NCBI GenBank assembly: GCA_013297825.1 | Contig: JAAFIN010000001.1 | Location: 28,566 to 92,565 of the forward strand | Source of the DNA: Cytophagales bacterium | GTDB lineage: Bacteria; Bacteroidota; Bacteroidia; Cytophagales; Microscillaceae | DNA: 64,000 nt | Direction of reading: 5' to 3' | In this document: positions 17,826 to 25,937 of the stretch, in pieces | Layout: each line of letters begins with the position of its first letter | How positions within the stretch are numbered: the stretch's first letter is position 1 | Made by a program: the position numbers and the translations under genes | Notes under the pieces: generated by a model | Database searches by the model: none | Seen by the model: the letters and a program-made list of their open reading frames with translations, nothing else | What the model was told of the DNA's origin: nothing

Positions 17826-18866
17826 TTGGAAAATCAAGGATTTGCAGAACTAAAATTAGACTTTTTAGAAAGTAATGCTTCCCCTTTGGGCTTGCTCCCC
17901 CTTCGGGGGCTGGGGGGCTTGGTTTTTAGTCTTTATTACCAAACTTTTGGCACATTAAACACCCAAAAAAACAATGTTGTGTGGATAGTTCACGCCCTTA
18001 CCGCTAATGCTGATGTCGTGGATTGGTGGAGTGGTTTGGTAGGAAAAGGCAAAACCATAGACACAGACAAGTATTTTGTGGTTTGTGCCAATAATTTGGG
18101 GAGTTGTTATGGAAGTACAAATCCTTTAAGCATCAATCCACTCACAAATGAGCCTTATTATTATGATTTTCCGCTATTGACTACAAGAGATTTAGCAAAT
18201 GCTTTGGAAGAATTAAGAAAATTTTTGGGAATTGAAGAAATATTGTTAGGAATGGGAGGCTCACAAGGCGGTCAAATATTGCAGGAATGGGCAATTTTAA
18301 ATAATAAAATTTTTAAAAATCTGTTTTTAATTGCCACCAATGCCAAACATTCCGCTTGGGGACAGGCTTTTAATGAAAGCCAAAGATTAGCCATAGAAAA
18401 TGACCCAACTTGGGGACAAAAACACGAAAACGCAGGTAAAAATGGTATGAAAGTAGCCCGAAGTATCGCACTTTTGTCGTATCGCAATTATGAAGCATAT
18501 CATATTACGCAAAATGATGAAAGAGATTTATTAGAAAATTACAAAGCAACCACTTACCAGCGTTATCAAGGCGAAAAATTATATCAACGTTTTAATGCGT
18601 TTAGTTATTATTGGCTTTCTAAGGTGATGGATTCGCACAATGTAGGGCGTGGTCGTGAAAATATTGAAAATGCACTTGCTCAAATTACTGCTAAAACGAT
18701 TGTGGTAGGTATTACAAGTGATATTTTGTTTCCCATTTCAGAACAAAAATTTTTAGCAAAACATATTCCTAATGCAGAATTTTATGAAATTCATTCAGAT
18801 TTTGGGCATGATGGTTTTTTGTTGGAATACGAACAATTAAGCAGGATTTTAAGATTTTTTGGATAA
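17826..18866 (+). CDS. metX: Homoserine O-acetyltransferase (MetX)
   Basis: This 346-residue alpha/beta-hydrolase transfers acetyl from acetyl-CoA to homoserine. The nucleophile is S146 in GMGGSQGGQ, with D299 (TSDILFP) and H328 (GHDGFLLE) completing the triad. HALTANADVVDWWSG and GSTNP are typical MetX segments. The start used is TTG at 17826; no ATG precedes it in frame. Residues about 18-32 (ASPLGLLPLRGLGGL) have no counterpart in MetX proteins I recall and are encoded by a GC palindrome (17878-17921) that entered the frame without breaking it. Homologs continue directly from LESG to the YHTFGTLN-type segment, here YYQTFGTLN. Confidence 0.92.
   Translation: MENQGFAELKLDFLESNASPLGLLPLRGLGGLVFSLYYQTFGTLNTQKNNVVWIVHALTANADVVDWWSGLVGKGKTIDTDKYFVVCANNLGSCYGSTNPLSINPLTNEPYYYDFPLLTTRDLANALEELRKFLGIEEILLGMGGSQGGQILQEWAILNNKIFKNLFLIATNAKHSAWGQAFNESQRLAIENDPTWGQKHENAGKNGMKVARSIALLSYRNYEAYHITQNDERDLLENYKATTYQRYQGEKLYQRFNAFSYYWLSKVMDSHNVGRGRENIENALAQITAKTIVVGITSDILFPISEQKFLAKHIPNAEFYEIHSDFGHDGFLLEYEQLSRILRFFG
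17878..17921 (+). repeat. GC-rich palindrome inserted in the metX reading frame
   Basis: CTTCCCCTTTGGGCTTG is followed by a 26-nt word (17895-17920) that is the exact reverse complement of 17760-17785. It encodes about 15 residues in frame. It keeps the polarity seen upstream of genes, fitting its place near the 5' end of metX. Confidence 0.9.
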
Positions 18867-19064
18867 TTCAGGATTTTTTATCAGGATTTAAGAGTTAAAA
18901 AAAATTTATTAAACTTTGAACTTTTGAAACTTAAATTTTGAACCTTCCTTGAACCCTTTTTTGAGCCTTTTGAACTTCTTTGAACCCTTTTTTGAGCCTT
19001 TTGAACTTCTTTGAACCCTTTTTTTAAGCCTTTTGAACTTCTTTGAACCTTTTAAACTTTAATC
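18867..19064 (+). repeat. TTGAACC array with three 31-bp copies upstream of hom
   Basis: After a short AGGATTT stretch, the sequence is a run of TTGAAC/TTTGAGCC words. From 18952 a unit TTGAACCCTTTTTTGAGCCT plus TTTGAACTTCT is repeated three times with a 31-32-bp period. It is the upstream polarity and ends about 8 nt before the hom ATG. Confidence 0.85.
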
Positions 19065-19065
19065 T

Positions 19066-20298
19066 ATGAAAATAGGATTTTTTGGCTTTGGCTGTGTGGG
19101 TCAGGGCTTGTATGACATTCTCACAAAAACGAATTTTAATGCAGAAGTTATTAAAATTTGTGTGAAAAATAAGGAAAAACAACGCAGTATTCCAAGCGAA
19201 ATATTTACGTTTGATAAATGGGAAATACTGAACAATCCAAGTATTGACCTTGTGGTTGAAATGATAGATGATGCCAAAGAAGCATACCAAATCGTAAAAT
19301 ATGCCCTCCAAAATGGTAAAAATGTGGTAACTGCTAATAAAAAAATGTTAGCAGAAAATTTGGTGGAGTTTCTTGAAATTCAAGAAAAATTTGGTACTGC
19401 ATTGCTTTATGAAGCCTCTGCTTGTGGCAGTATTCCCATTATTCGCAATTTGGAAGAATATTATGATAATGAACTTTTGGGCAATGTGCAGGGGATTTTT
19501 AATGGGTCGTCTAATTATATTTTATCCAAAATATTTCAAGAAAAAATGCCTTACGAAACCGCCCTTGCACAAGCTCAAGCATTAGGTTTTGCAGAAAGCA
19601 ATCCAATATTAGACGTAGGAGGTTTTGATGCGAAGTACAAACTTTGTATTATCACTGCACACGCTTATGGATTGTGCATTGCTCCAAATGAAGTTTTTAA
19701 TTATGGTATTCAGAATTTTTCGGAATATGATTTGAAATTTGCACAAGAAAAAAATCTCAAAATTAAGCTCATTGCAAGCGTTGGCAAAATCTCTGAAAAC
19801 GAAATTTCGCTTTCTGTAATGCCTCAATTTATTCACCCAAAACACGAATTGTATTATGTAGAAAATGAATATAATGGCGTGATTGTGGAAGCTGGTTTTT
19901 CGGACAAACAGATTTTTGTGGGAAAAGGTGCAGGCGGACACCCAACAGGTTCTGCGGTGCTTTCTGACATTTCTGCAATTTCGTATCAATATAAATATGA
20001 GTACAAAAAACGCCAAAAACGCCTTCCTTTGCGATATGTGAAGCACCAAATATTAGAGATTTATGTGCGTTATCACCAAGACGAAGATTTGAAAGGCTTA
20101 GATTTTCAAGAAATTAGCGAAAAATACGAGGGCAGAGAAAGCAAATATCTTATTGGGACAATTAGCTTAGAAAATCTTTTCCAGCTTCAAAATGTATTAC
20201 CTGAACGCAATATTTTTATTGTAAATACAGGGCGAAAAGTGATACAAAATTTGTTTCAATTAGCCCAAACCGAAAAACAAAATTTGGCAACTGCTTAA
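19066..20298 (+). CDS. hom: Homoserine dehydrogenase
   Basis: This 410-residue enzyme reduces aspartate semialdehyde to homoserine with NAD(P)H, supplying metX. The Rossmann motif GFFGFGCVGQGL (4-15) opens the protein; ANKKMLAENL (about 94-103), YEASACGSIPIIRNL (117-131, catalytic region) and GIFNGSSNYILSKI are characteristic. The C-terminal 80 residues (SKYLIGTISLENLFQL) may be a small regulatory ACT-like extension. It is monofunctional, not fused to aspartokinase. It follows metX by 200 nt, in the same direction, so metY-metX-hom is a pathway cluster though the gap with repeats may hold its own promoter. Confidence 0.94.
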   Translation: MKIGFFGFGCVGQGLYDILTKTNFNAEVIKICVKNKEKQRSIPSEIFTFDKWEILNNPSIDLVVEMIDDAKEAYQIVKYALQNGKNVVTANKKMLAENLVEFLEIQEKFGTALLYEASACGSIPIIRNLEEYYDNELLGNVQGIFNGSSNYILSKIFQEKMPYETALAQAQALGFAESNPILDVGGFDAKYKLCIITAHAYGLCIAPNEVFNYGIQNFSEYDLKFAQEKNLKIKLIASVGKISENEISLSVMPQFIHPKHELYYVENEYNGVIVEAGFSDKQIFVGKGAGGHPTGSAVLSDISAISYQYKYEYKKRQKRLPLRYVKHQILEIYVRYHQDEDLKGLDFQEISEKYEGRESKYLIGTISLENLFQLQNVLPERNIFIVNTGRKVIQNLFQLAQTEKQNLATA

Positions 20299-20371
20299 AA
20301 AGTTCAAAAGTTTAAGGTTCAAAAAGTTCAAAGTTTAAGGTTCAAAAAGTTCAAAGTTTAAGGTTCAAAAT
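20299..20371 (+). repeat. GGTTCAAAGTTTAA array after hom
   Basis: AAAAGTTCAAAAGTTTAAGGTTCAAAAAGTTCAAAGTTTAAGG repeats directly after the stop. This is the downstream form, the reverse complement of the arrays that precede genes such as hom. Confidence 0.85.
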
Positions 20372-20463
20372 TATTTTCCTTATTCCTGACTTCTGATTAC
20401 TTTTAAATAAAACTGCATTTTTTTTCAAAAAAATAATAATAGATAAGACAAAATAAAGACTTC

Positions 20464-20498
20464 AAAAAAACCTCAAATTTTGTTTGAGGTTTTTTTTA
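20464..20498. terminator. Intrinsic terminator for hom
   Basis: AAAACCTCAAA pairs with TTTGAGGTTTT around a TTTTG loop and is followed by TTTT. It stands in the convergent gap between hom and the caspase-like gene. Confidence 0.8.
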
Positions 20499-20558
20499 TT
20501 TCAAATAAAATAACTAAAAAATTAGTTATCAATTTTAATGAAATTAAAAAAACAAAAC

Positions 20559-20596
20559 ATCACAAAAATTAAAAATAAATTTTTAATTTTTGTGAT
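20559..20596. terminator. 18-bp perfect AT palindrome, likely terminator
   Basis: The arms 20559-20576 (ATCACAAAAATTAAAAAT) and 20579-20596 are exact reverse complements with a 2-nt centre. It lies about 47 nt after the end of the leftward caspase-like gene and can serve it as a terminator. Confidence 0.6.
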
Positions 20597-20642
20597 ATTT
20601 TTAGAAACACCAATATTATGTTTTTTATTATTTTTTTAGCTT

Positions 20643-23234
20643 TTATTTTTTAAAAAATAAAAAAGTACCAAGTTGTTTTGGATTGATTTCTTTGATATTA
20701 GAAATATGGGGTGTAGTTTTCAAAAAACTTTCGCTTTTCATTTGTTCTTCTACAATATTGTTCCAAAATTCATCACCAGTCAAAACCCCAAAAATATTAC
20801 CTTCTCTTTCCAATGATTTGATGACTTCTTTCATAAAAGGAGAATTTTCGCCTGCTTTTCCATCATAAACGCTTTCTTTTCCTCCTGAGGTAATTACAAT
20901 ATTGTAATCTTTTTTATTATTTTCTTTCAAAAATTCATTTGCTTTTTCGTTATCAGAAAGTTTCATTTCAGGCAATCCTCTTGTAGCAAGTCTTTCGTCT
21001 ATTGTTCCTGCGAAACATACATCAAGCAAAACCATTACTTTTTTACAAGGGATATTTTTAACAACATCTTTAAAATCAGGATAACTGATATAAGAACTGC
21101 GTGATATGTCTTCATCTTTTGGCAAAGCATCTTTTGGTACTATCACACCTCTACCATTTGAAGTGTTATCATAATTAACAAAATCTCCGTGTCCAGCTAC
21201 TGCAATGAGCATTTGGTCATATTCACCAAATTTTATACTAACGATTTTATGAAGCATATTCATAATTTCTTTTTTTGTCCCATTATAAACCATAATGACA
21301 GAATCCACTTTATATTTTTCTTTTAATGTTTTATGGAGTGTTTTCATATCAAGGACAGCATTATTGAGTGGAGTCCAATTTTTGTATTCATCAGTACCAA
21401 TAAGTACCAAATATTGTTTGCCAATGAGTTTGTGGTCAAGGGTTTTATTTTGGAGTTTTTCAGGTGCTTTTAGTGTGTGCAGTTCTTCTTTTATTTTTCT
21501 ACGAATTTCAAGTTGTTGGCTTTTGTGGTTACCTGCTTTGTCGTAAGCATCTATGACAAACATTTGTTTGATGCCTGGTTCTACGGTAAATCTTGCTTTA
21601 AAGTTAAAAATAACTTCTTTTGATTTCGTAAAATTTTGTTGTTGCCCATTAACTGTGATTTTTTCAACCCCAATATTATCAGTAACATTAAACAAAATAT
21701 CAAATTTTTCTTCGCTTAATTCTTTTTCACCACCCCCACGTGCCAAACTTTCAGGAAATTGAGGGGACATAATATACACTCGTGGAGCTTCTTGGTCGTT
21801 GATGATAACTTCCATTTCTTGTTTTAGGGCATTGAATTTTTCAATATTCCATACTTTTGTTGCTGTATCATTATTTGTTACTTCATTATTTTTCTCGTCA
21901 TTATTTTTGGCTTTTAATTTTTCGTTTTTAGCTTTTAATTCATCTTTTTTTATTTTTTCAAAACATTCTTCCAATTTTGTTTTTGCTTTTGCGGTTTGTC
22001 CTATTTTGATGAGAAGTTTTATGTGATTTAGTTGTGATTCTTCTCTGTTAGGATATTGCTTTGACACTTGGGTACTCAATGTCAAAAGATGCGTCCATAC
22101 ATTTGAAGGGTCATTTTGGTCATAAATTCCGCTACAATGTTTTATTGCAAATGTTGTCATTTTGTCTACTTGGTAGTAGTTTTTTGTAGATTTTAGGTTT
22201 TGTGCTTCTATAAGTTTTCTACCTTCTTCAGCAGAAAATTGATACATTTTTTGGTGTGTGATGACATGTTCTTTTTGAGCAATAAAACGTGCAAAATTAA
22301 CAAAAAGTGTTTTTACACCATTTTGAACAAGGTTTGAATATTCATTTCCTGCGTGCAGAAAATCTTTTTGCACCATATAAATACTTGCCTTTTCTAAGAA
22401 AGCAAAATTTTTGAGGTATTTATTAAGCACTTTAATATTTGCTTTTTCTTTTTGGTCTTTGTTTTCTTTGCCATCTTTTTCTTTTTGTTGTTCATTTATG
22501 ATTTTAATGACCTTATCATATTTTTGCAATGCAGTTTTTAGGTCATTTTTTTTGACATAAGCAGCAGCAACAATAAGCAATATTTGCAAGTCTGTTGGAT
22601 TATCAATTTCTACTTGTTTTATCAATGTTGCATTTACATTGATTTGTGCGTAAGCATTAAAAGCTGTTGTAATTGGACTATTTTTGTCAATTTTATTTAA
22701 AACGTTGATATATCTTTGTGCCATTTCATAATTTTCCAACAAATAATGTGTAAAAATAAGCCCAGTAACTGCATTTACATTTGTTCCAGAAAGTCTATGT
22801 GCTTTCCAATAGTTAGTGTGAGCTTCGTCTAATTGTGTGTTAAATCGTTGCCAATCTGCAGTTTGTATAAGCGTTTTGATATACTCAGATTTTAAATCTT
22901 TAGAATCCTGTTTTTGAGCAATAAGCATTTCTAACAAATCGCATAGTTGGTCAGAATAAAAAATAGCTTTATCAAGATTGTTAGCAGAAGCATAAGCATT
23001 TGATAGCCTTTTGAGCAATACTATTTTATCTTCTTTTTCCATTGTGTGTCCAGCAATTTTATTTGCTTTTTCAAGGTCTTGAATAGCACCCGTAGGGTTT
23101 TTAGTAGAGGCATTATCCATATACTCTCTCCACGTCAGTTCTTGTGCTTGCACACACAAAGACATAACAGAAAGACCTGCACCGAAAAATACACCAAAAA
23201 AAGATTTTTTAAATTTATCGTAAAAATTCACCAT
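20643..23234 (-). CDS. Secreted caspase-like (peptidase C14) protein with TPR repeats
   Basis: This 863-residue protein has a signal peptide (1-31, LSVMSLCVQAQE). TPR-like helical repeats fill about 35-450, followed by a K/E/N linker. A beta-sandwich (about 510-595, NVTDNIGVEKITVNG..VIDAYDKAGNHKS) precedes a caspase fold (600-860) that begins LVLIGTDEYKNWTPLNNAVLDM. The catalytic dyad is H682 (AVAGHGDF) and C740 (LLDVCFAG). Such metacaspase-like proteins cut after basic residues and act in cell-surface processing or regulated death; the function here is unknown. It stands alone in its transcription unit. A -7 box TAACTTTG lies at 23374-23367. Confidence 0.88.
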   Translation of the reverse strand: MVNFYDKFKKSFFGVFFGAGLSVMSLCVQAQELTWREYMDNASTKNPTGAIQDLEKANKIAGHTMEKEDKIVLLKRLSNAYASANNLDKAIFYSDQLCDLLEMLIAQKQDSKDLKSEYIKTLIQTADWQRFNTQLDEAHTNYWKAHRLSGTNVNAVTGLIFTHYLLENYEMAQRYINVLNKIDKNSPITTAFNAYAQINVNATLIKQVEIDNPTDLQILLIVAAAYVKKNDLKTALQKYDKVIKIINEQQKEKDGKENKDQKEKANIKVLNKYLKNFAFLEKASIYMVQKDFLHAGNEYSNLVQNGVKTLFVNFARFIAQKEHVITHQKMYQFSAEEGRKLIEAQNLKSTKNYYQVDKMTTFAIKHCSGIYDQNDPSNVWTHLLTLSTQVSKQYPNREESQLNHIKLLIKIGQTAKAKTKLEECFEKIKKDELKAKNEKLKAKNNDEKNNEVTNNDTATKVWNIEKFNALKQEMEVIINDQEAPRVYIMSPQFPESLARGGGEKELSEEKFDILFNVTDNIGVEKITVNGQQQNFTKSKEVIFNFKARFTVEPGIKQMFVIDAYDKAGNHKSQQLEIRRKIKEELHTLKAPEKLQNKTLDHKLIGKQYLVLIGTDEYKNWTPLNNAVLDMKTLHKTLKEKYKVDSVIMVYNGTKKEIMNMLHKIVSIKFGEYDQMLIAVAGHGDFVNYDNTSNGRGVIVPKDALPKDEDISRSSYISYPDFKDVVKNIPCKKVMVLLDVCFAGTIDERLATRGLPEMKLSDNEKANEFLKENNKKDYNIVITSGGKESVYDGKAGENSPFMKEVIKSLEREGNIFGVLTGDEFWNNIVEEQMKSESFLKTTPHISNIKEINPKQLGTFLFFKK

Positions 23235-23521
23235 AAATAATTAGGTTTTATTAAAAAAATAATATTGATAAACAAAAAATGTTTTGTTGCTTTTAGCTTA
23301 CACAAAACACAACACGTAAAAAAAATTTATAAAAGACTGCTATTGTATTGGAGTTACATCTCGCCTCAAAGTTAAAACACTTTTTTGAAAAAATGTAATA
23401 TTTCAAAGAAAATTTTATATTTTTTTAAAATAAATTCTTTATTTGGTACAAATCATAAAATAAAATACTTGACATTCTCTTCTTTACCAAATTTTATTAA
23501 AAATATAAACATTTGATTTTT
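23235..23521. other. Intergenic region upstream of the caspase-like gene
   Basis: This AT-rich 287-bp spacer contains a leftward -7 box (TAACTTTG, 23374-23367) without a clear -33 partner. It holds none of the heptamer arrays. No reading frame is seen. Confidence 0.45.
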
Positions 23522-24283
23522 TTATAAATCATTTTGCCAAATTTTCCACGCTTTTTCTGCTTGTGCATAGAGCATTGTAAGTCCATTTTCTGTAAAAGCA
23601 TTTTTTTCTTTTCCATACCTCAAAAACAAAGTTTCTTTGGGATTATACACCAAATCAATCAATATATGGGTGTTTTCTAAATGATTATAAGGCAAAAGTG
23701 GTGCTTGTTCAATATTTGGGTACATACCCAAAGGGGTTGTATTTACGATAAACGAAAATTCTGCCAAAAAATCTTGTGTAATATTTTCATAACGATAATT
23801 AGACGAATTTTCCCTGCGACTTATTGTGTCAAAAGGAATATTTTTTTCTAAAAAAACACTTTTTACTGCTTTGCTTGCCCCTCCTTCGCCTAAAATCATA
23901 GCTTTGTGATTTTTTTTAGGATAACTTTTTAAAAAGTCATTTTCTAAGTATTTTGCAATCGTTTGCATAAAACCATAAACATCTGTGTTATATCCTCGTA
24001 ATGTATGATTTTTTAATATTTTTACAACATTTACTGCTCCTACATTTTGAGCAGAAATGTCTAACTCATCAAGATATGGAATAATATTTTGTTTGTGTGG
24101 AATTGTAACATTAAATCCTGTGAGGTTTTTATTATTTAAAATAAAATTTGGAAAATCTGTGATATTTTCCAATGGAAATAATTTATAAGTTGCATCTTTT
24201 ATTCCTAATTTTTCAAATTTTTCGTTGAAATATGCAGGTGAAAATGAGTGCGAAAGTGGATAACCTATTAGTCCTAAGTGCAT
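23522..24283 (-). CDS. aroE: Shikimate dehydrogenase
   Basis: This 253-residue enzyme reduces 3-dehydroshikimate with NADPH in the shikimate pathway. The opening GLIGYPLSHSFSPAYFN (4-20), K64 in NVTIPHKQ and D101 in YNTDVYGF are the substrate-binding and catalytic residues. The NADP site is MILGEGGASKAV (about 130-141), and NTTPLGMYP follows. The length is near the family minimum, as in other Bacteroidota AroE. It diverges from mtgA across a 470-bp gap full of repeats, and is expressed from a -7 box at 24317-24310. Confidence 0.95.
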   Translation of the reverse strand: MHLGLIGYPLSHSFSPAYFNEKFEKLGIKDATYKLFPLENITDFPNFILNNKNLTGFNVTIPHKQNIIPYLDELDISAQNVGAVNVVKILKNHTLRGYNTDVYGFMQTIAKYLENDFLKSYPKKNHKAMILGEGGASKAVKSVFLEKNIPFDTISRRENSSNYRYENITQDFLAEFSFIVNTTPLGMYPNIEQAPLLPYNHLENTHILIDLVYNPKETLFLRYGKEKNAFTENGLTMLYAQAEKAWKIWQNDL

Positions 24284-24309
24284 TTTTTATAATTTTTTTG
24301 ATAATTTTG

Positions 24310-24340
24310 CAAAAATACAAAAGAGTTCAAAAAGCTCAAA
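24310..24340 (-). promoter_or_regulatory. Candidate aroE promoter whose -33 box lies in the repeat array
   Basis: On the minus strand TATTTTTG (24317-24310) is preceded, at 19 nt spacing, by TTTG (24340-24337). This TTTG is part of the CCTTTGAGC repeat unit, so the array supplies many candidate -33 boxes. Confidence 0.5.
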
Positions 24341-24601
24341 GGCTTAAAAAGCTCAAAGGTTCAAAAAGCTCAAAGGCTTAAAAGGCTTAAAAAGCTCAAA
24401 GGCTTAAAAGCTCAAAGGCTCAAAGGCTTAAAAAGCTCAAAGGCTTAAAAAGCTCAAAGGCTTAAAAAGCTCAAAGGTTCAAAAAGCTCAAAGGCTTAAA
24501 AGGCTTAAAAGGCTTAAAAGGCTTAAAAAGCTTAAAAGGCTTAAAAAGCTCAAAGGCTTAAAAAGCTTAAAAAGCTCAAAGGCTCAAAGGCTTAAAAGTT
24601 T
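24313..24601 (-). repeat. 290-bp array of GCTCAAAGGCTTAAAAA units upstream of aroE
   Basis: About 16 degenerate units alternate GCTCAAAGG and CTTAAAA(A)G. It is the longest array in the window. On the aroE coding strand it reads CCTTTGAGCTTTTTAAGCC, the upstream polarity. No spacers of constant length are present, so it is not a CRISPR array. Confidence 0.95.
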
Positions 24602-24617
24602 AAAAAGTAACTTTTTT

Positions 24618-24748
24618 TAGATTTCTTTTGAACTTTTTTGAACCTCTTTGAACCTCTTTGAACTTTTTTGAATTTTTTTGAACCTCTTTGAACCCTTTTG
24701 AACATCTTTGAACCCTTTTGAACATCTTTGAACCTCTTTTTGAGCCTT
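24618..24748 (+). repeat. TTTGAACCTC array upstream of mtgA
   Basis: TTTGAACCTCTTTGAACCTC and variants run to within 6 nt of the mtgA start. Polarity is opposite to that of the neighbouring array at 24313-24601, matching the change of gene direction. Confidence 0.9.
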
Positions 24749-24753
24749 CTTTT

Positions 24754-25443
24754 ATGAAAAAATATCTATTTCTCTCACTCAAAATATTTGCTCTATTATT
24801 TGGTTTATTATTTTTGAATATTTTGTGGTTAAAATGGTTTCCTGTATTATTTACGCCAACAATGTTTTTTAGGAGTATGGAAGCGTGGGGCGAGGGCAAA
24901 GATACACGCATTTATTACACGTGGAAAAATTATGACCAAATAGCTGATGAAGTCAAACTTGCGGTTATTACGTCAGAAGACCAACGTTTTCTCAGGCACG
25001 GTGGTATTGATTATGAAGCGATAAAAGTGGCTATTGAAGAAAATAAACATCAACAACAACAGCGAGGAGCAAGTACGATTACGCAACAGGTTGCCAAAAA
25101 TGTATTCCTTTGGCAAGGTGGAGGATATTTTCGCAAGGCGTTGGAAGTGCCTATTACATATTTGATAGAATGGACTTGGGGTAAAAAACGTATTTTGGAA
25201 GTATATCTCAATATTGCAGAAATGGCTCCTCAAACATTTGGCGTGGGGGCATTAAGCAAAAAATATTTTAAAAAAGATGCCAAAAACCTTAATATTTATG
25301 AATCTGCTACCATTTCAGCAGTTTTGCCTAATCCACGTTATTGGCTTGTGAATAATCCAAATCAAACTGTGATTTTTCGTAGAAATCATACGCTTTATCA
25401 AATGCAACTTTTTGGAGGAATTGGTTATTTAAAAAATTTATAA
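24754..25443 (+). CDS. mtgA: Monofunctional peptidoglycan glycosyltransferase
   Basis: This 229-residue protein polymerises lipid II into glycan strands at the inner membrane. One N-terminal membrane segment (about 5-27) is followed by a GT51 domain with the signatures VITSEDQRFLRHGGID (catalytic Glu), RGASTITQQVAKNVFLW and RILEVYLNIAEM. Length agrees with MtgA enzymes. I start at ATG 24754 (MKKYLFLSLK); a longer frame from TTG at 24718 lies in the repeat array and would add a non-homologous MNIFEPLFEPSF. It stands alone. Confidence 0.93.
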   Translation: MKKYLFLSLKIFALLFGLLFLNILWLKWFPVLFTPTMFFRSMEAWGEGKDTRIYYTWKNYDQIADEVKLAVITSEDQRFLRHGGIDYEAIKVAIEENKHQQQQRGASTITQQVAKNVFLWQGGGYFRKALEVPITYLIEWTWGKKRILEVYLNIAEMAPQTFGVGALSKKYFKKDAKNLNIYESATISAVLPNPRYWLVNNPNQTVIFRRNHTLYQMQLFGGIGYLKNL

Positions 25444-25937
25444 ATGGTTTTTTATTATTTATTTTTTTGTTTGTATTTTTGCGAATAAAAAAAAAGAAAA
25501 AAATTTTGTAAAACCTTTTTTTAATTTTGGCATTGATTAAAATATTGTTTTCAAAAATACATTTTGTTTTTCTTGCCAAATTTTAAAAATAGACAATATA
25601 CAGTTTTTTTTTAATAAAATTTTAAATATTTTTGCAAAGAATATCACTTGCTTTTTTAGACTAAAAAAAATCAAGTCAAAAACAGAAAAAAAAATCAAAA
25701 AAAATTGTAAATTGAAAAAACAAAATATAATTTGCAAAAATTTTTGACTGTAAAATATCCTTTTAAAATTTCCAACTTTCAAAAACTCGTTTTTTAATTC
25801 ATTTTTTTATCCAAAAAAAATACATTTTTCACAATTTTTATTAAAAAATTTTAATACTGAAACTTAATACTAATATTTGATTTTAATAAAACCTGTGATT
25901 TTTTTTATATCTTTTTAAAAAAACATTGCCTTTCTTT
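25444..25937. other. 494-bp AT-rich region upstream of porV
   Basis: No credible frame is present. A rightward -7 box TATTTTTG occurs at 25627-25634, about 300 nt before porV, without a -33 partner. A TATCTTTT near 25906 could be nearer to the true promoter. No heptamer array lies here. Confidence 0.45.

Noticed and set aside
24313..24601. Possible CRISPR array
   Set aside because: Units are short, degenerate and without spacers of constant length, and no cas gene is near.
24718..24753. TTG start of mtgA giving MNIFEPLFEPSF
   Set aside because: The codons belong to the repeat array; the ATG at 24754 gives the normal membrane-anchor start.
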